Positions 63,557-64,000 of a DNA stretch of 64,000 nt are shown here, piece by piece. Under the pieces are notes generated by a model, which saw only the letters and a list, made by a program, of their open reading frames with translations, ran no database searches and had not been told where the DNA came from. The first letter of the stretch is position 1, and each line of letters begins with the position of its first letter. A program made the position numbers and the translations under genes. The stretch lies in contig PVNU02004165.1 of assembly GCA_003013855.2 (NCBI GenBank), forward strand, positions 62,001 through 126,000, written 5' to 3'. Source of the stretch: Liriodendron chinense (Eukaryota > Streptophyta > Magnoliopsida > Magnoliales > Magnoliaceae).

Positions 63557-64000
63557 TTGGTTCTCTATTCATATAAATGGTGTGCCCGCACGGTTTTTTT
63601 TCAAGCTTCTAAGGGGTTAAGACAAGGGGACCCATTGTCGCCGGCCATCTTCATCACTGTGTAGGAAGTTTCAAGTAGAGGTATTAGATGTCTATTCACC
63701 TTGGGGAAGTGCGTCCCTTTTCAACTGGGCCGATATTGTCCTATGGTTATGCATCTGCTGTATGCCAATGACACTATTTTATTTTTGAATGGATGTATAG
63801 CCTCAGTGTGGGCCTTAATAAAGTTTCTGTCTACGTACAAAAAGGCCTTTGCTCGAAAGGTTAATGCTATCAAATCCTCCTTCATTCTCCCAAAGAAAGT
63901 TACGTCAGTGACGACTAGGAAGGTGATGCAAATTACAGGGTTTAAGCAGTCCTCCTTCCCCTGCACATATCTTGGCATTCCACTGATGAAAGGTAAGGCT
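63557..64000 (+). pseudogene. LINE ORF2 remnant: RT palm, continues beyond window
   Basis: FFQASKGLRQGDPLSPAIFI, then after a TAG (63662) the segment PMVMHLLYANDTILFLNGC, where the YADD box has Asn for the first Asp. KVNAIKSSFILPKKV and CTYLGIPLMKGKA follow to the window edge. This matches the thumb region of plant L1 RT. Confidence 0.88.

Larger units (their letters stand above)
56865..64000 (+). mobile_element. L1-type LINE (plus), interrupted by a copia element; continues past the window
   Basis: LINE ORF2 text runs from WNEEVFGDIG at about 56868 to 57860. It is cut by the copia insertion (57861-63551) and resumes at 63557 with WCARTVFFQASKGLRQGDPL to the window end. The target word GGAAA is present on both sides of the copia element; removing one copy rejoins the LINE frame. 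The endonuclease is missing, so the LINE is 5'-truncated at the edge of the large inverted repeat. Stops and frameshifts mark it as dead. Confidence 0.88.

Noticed and set aside
1..64000. CRISPR arrays, bacterial operons, tRNA genes, endogenous viral genomes
   Set aside because: Direct repeats are microsatellites, LTRs or MITE arms with no regular spacers; no tRNA cloverleaf was recognised; all RT sequences carry LINE, copia or gypsy context rather than viral gene sets.

Overview
This window is nuclear DNA from a flowering plant. It contains one recognisable host gene buried in nested transposable elements (TEs). The plant origin follows from an intron-rich gene with plant splice sites and a peroxisomal C-terminus, plant-type Ty1-copia and Ty3-gypsy retrotransposons primed by initiator tRNA-Met, L1-type LINEs with a C-terminal RNase H domain, and an Ac-like hAT transposon. 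The very abundant foldback repeats built around a GTGGGGCCCACC / GATGTATGTG core remind me of magnoliid genomes; that lineage call is inference only.

Host gene: ten exons on the + strand between 16972 and 40834 encode the C-terminal ~298 residues of a peroxisomal 3-hydroxyisobutyryl-CoA hydrolase (CHY1 type, enoyl-CoA hydratase/isomerase fold). The frame is open through all ten exons and ends in the PTS1 tripeptide AKL. The N-terminal exons, with the first oxyanion-hole segment, are not in the window. Everything left of 16972 is therefore probably intron or 5' flank of the same gene. One intron, 18651-38018, is 19.4 kb and is filled with TEs.

Layout. 1-3.6 kb: foldback fragments and a LINE tail. 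3.6-10.0 kb: a young, pol-deleted copia element with near-identical LTRs and an exact target duplication. 10.9-14.7 kb: a LINE split by a gypsy LTR fragment. 17.0-40.8 kb: CHY1 exons. The 19.4 kb intron holds a copia LTR, a LINE tail, a nearly full-length two-ORF L1 (20.5-27.3 kb, minus), a gypsy LTR carrying a Tourist-like element, a copia LTR plus gag, a compact copia element whose gag-protease block is inverted, and a Tekay/Del-like LTR. 42.0-52.0 kb: a gypsy element lacking RT and integrase, split by an hAT transposon that is itself packed with foldback elements. 52.0-52.8 kb: another gypsy LTR end. 53.3-56.9 kb: a very large inverted repeat around a minisatellite. 56.9-64.0 kb: a LINE interrupted by a 5.7-kb copia element with an exact target duplication.

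No TE coding region is intact. Decay is dominated by stops and Asp-to-Asn changes consistent with deamination of methylated cytosine. I see no tRNA or rRNA gene, no CRISPR array, no bacterial operon and no viral gene set. The most unusual points are the TE-filled intron of a frame-intact metabolic gene, the copia element with an internal inversion, the clustered foldbacks with a perfect 9-bp target duplication, the 3.6-kb inverted repeat with a minisatellite loop, and palindromic GC motifs that recur in copia and gypsy LTRs alike.
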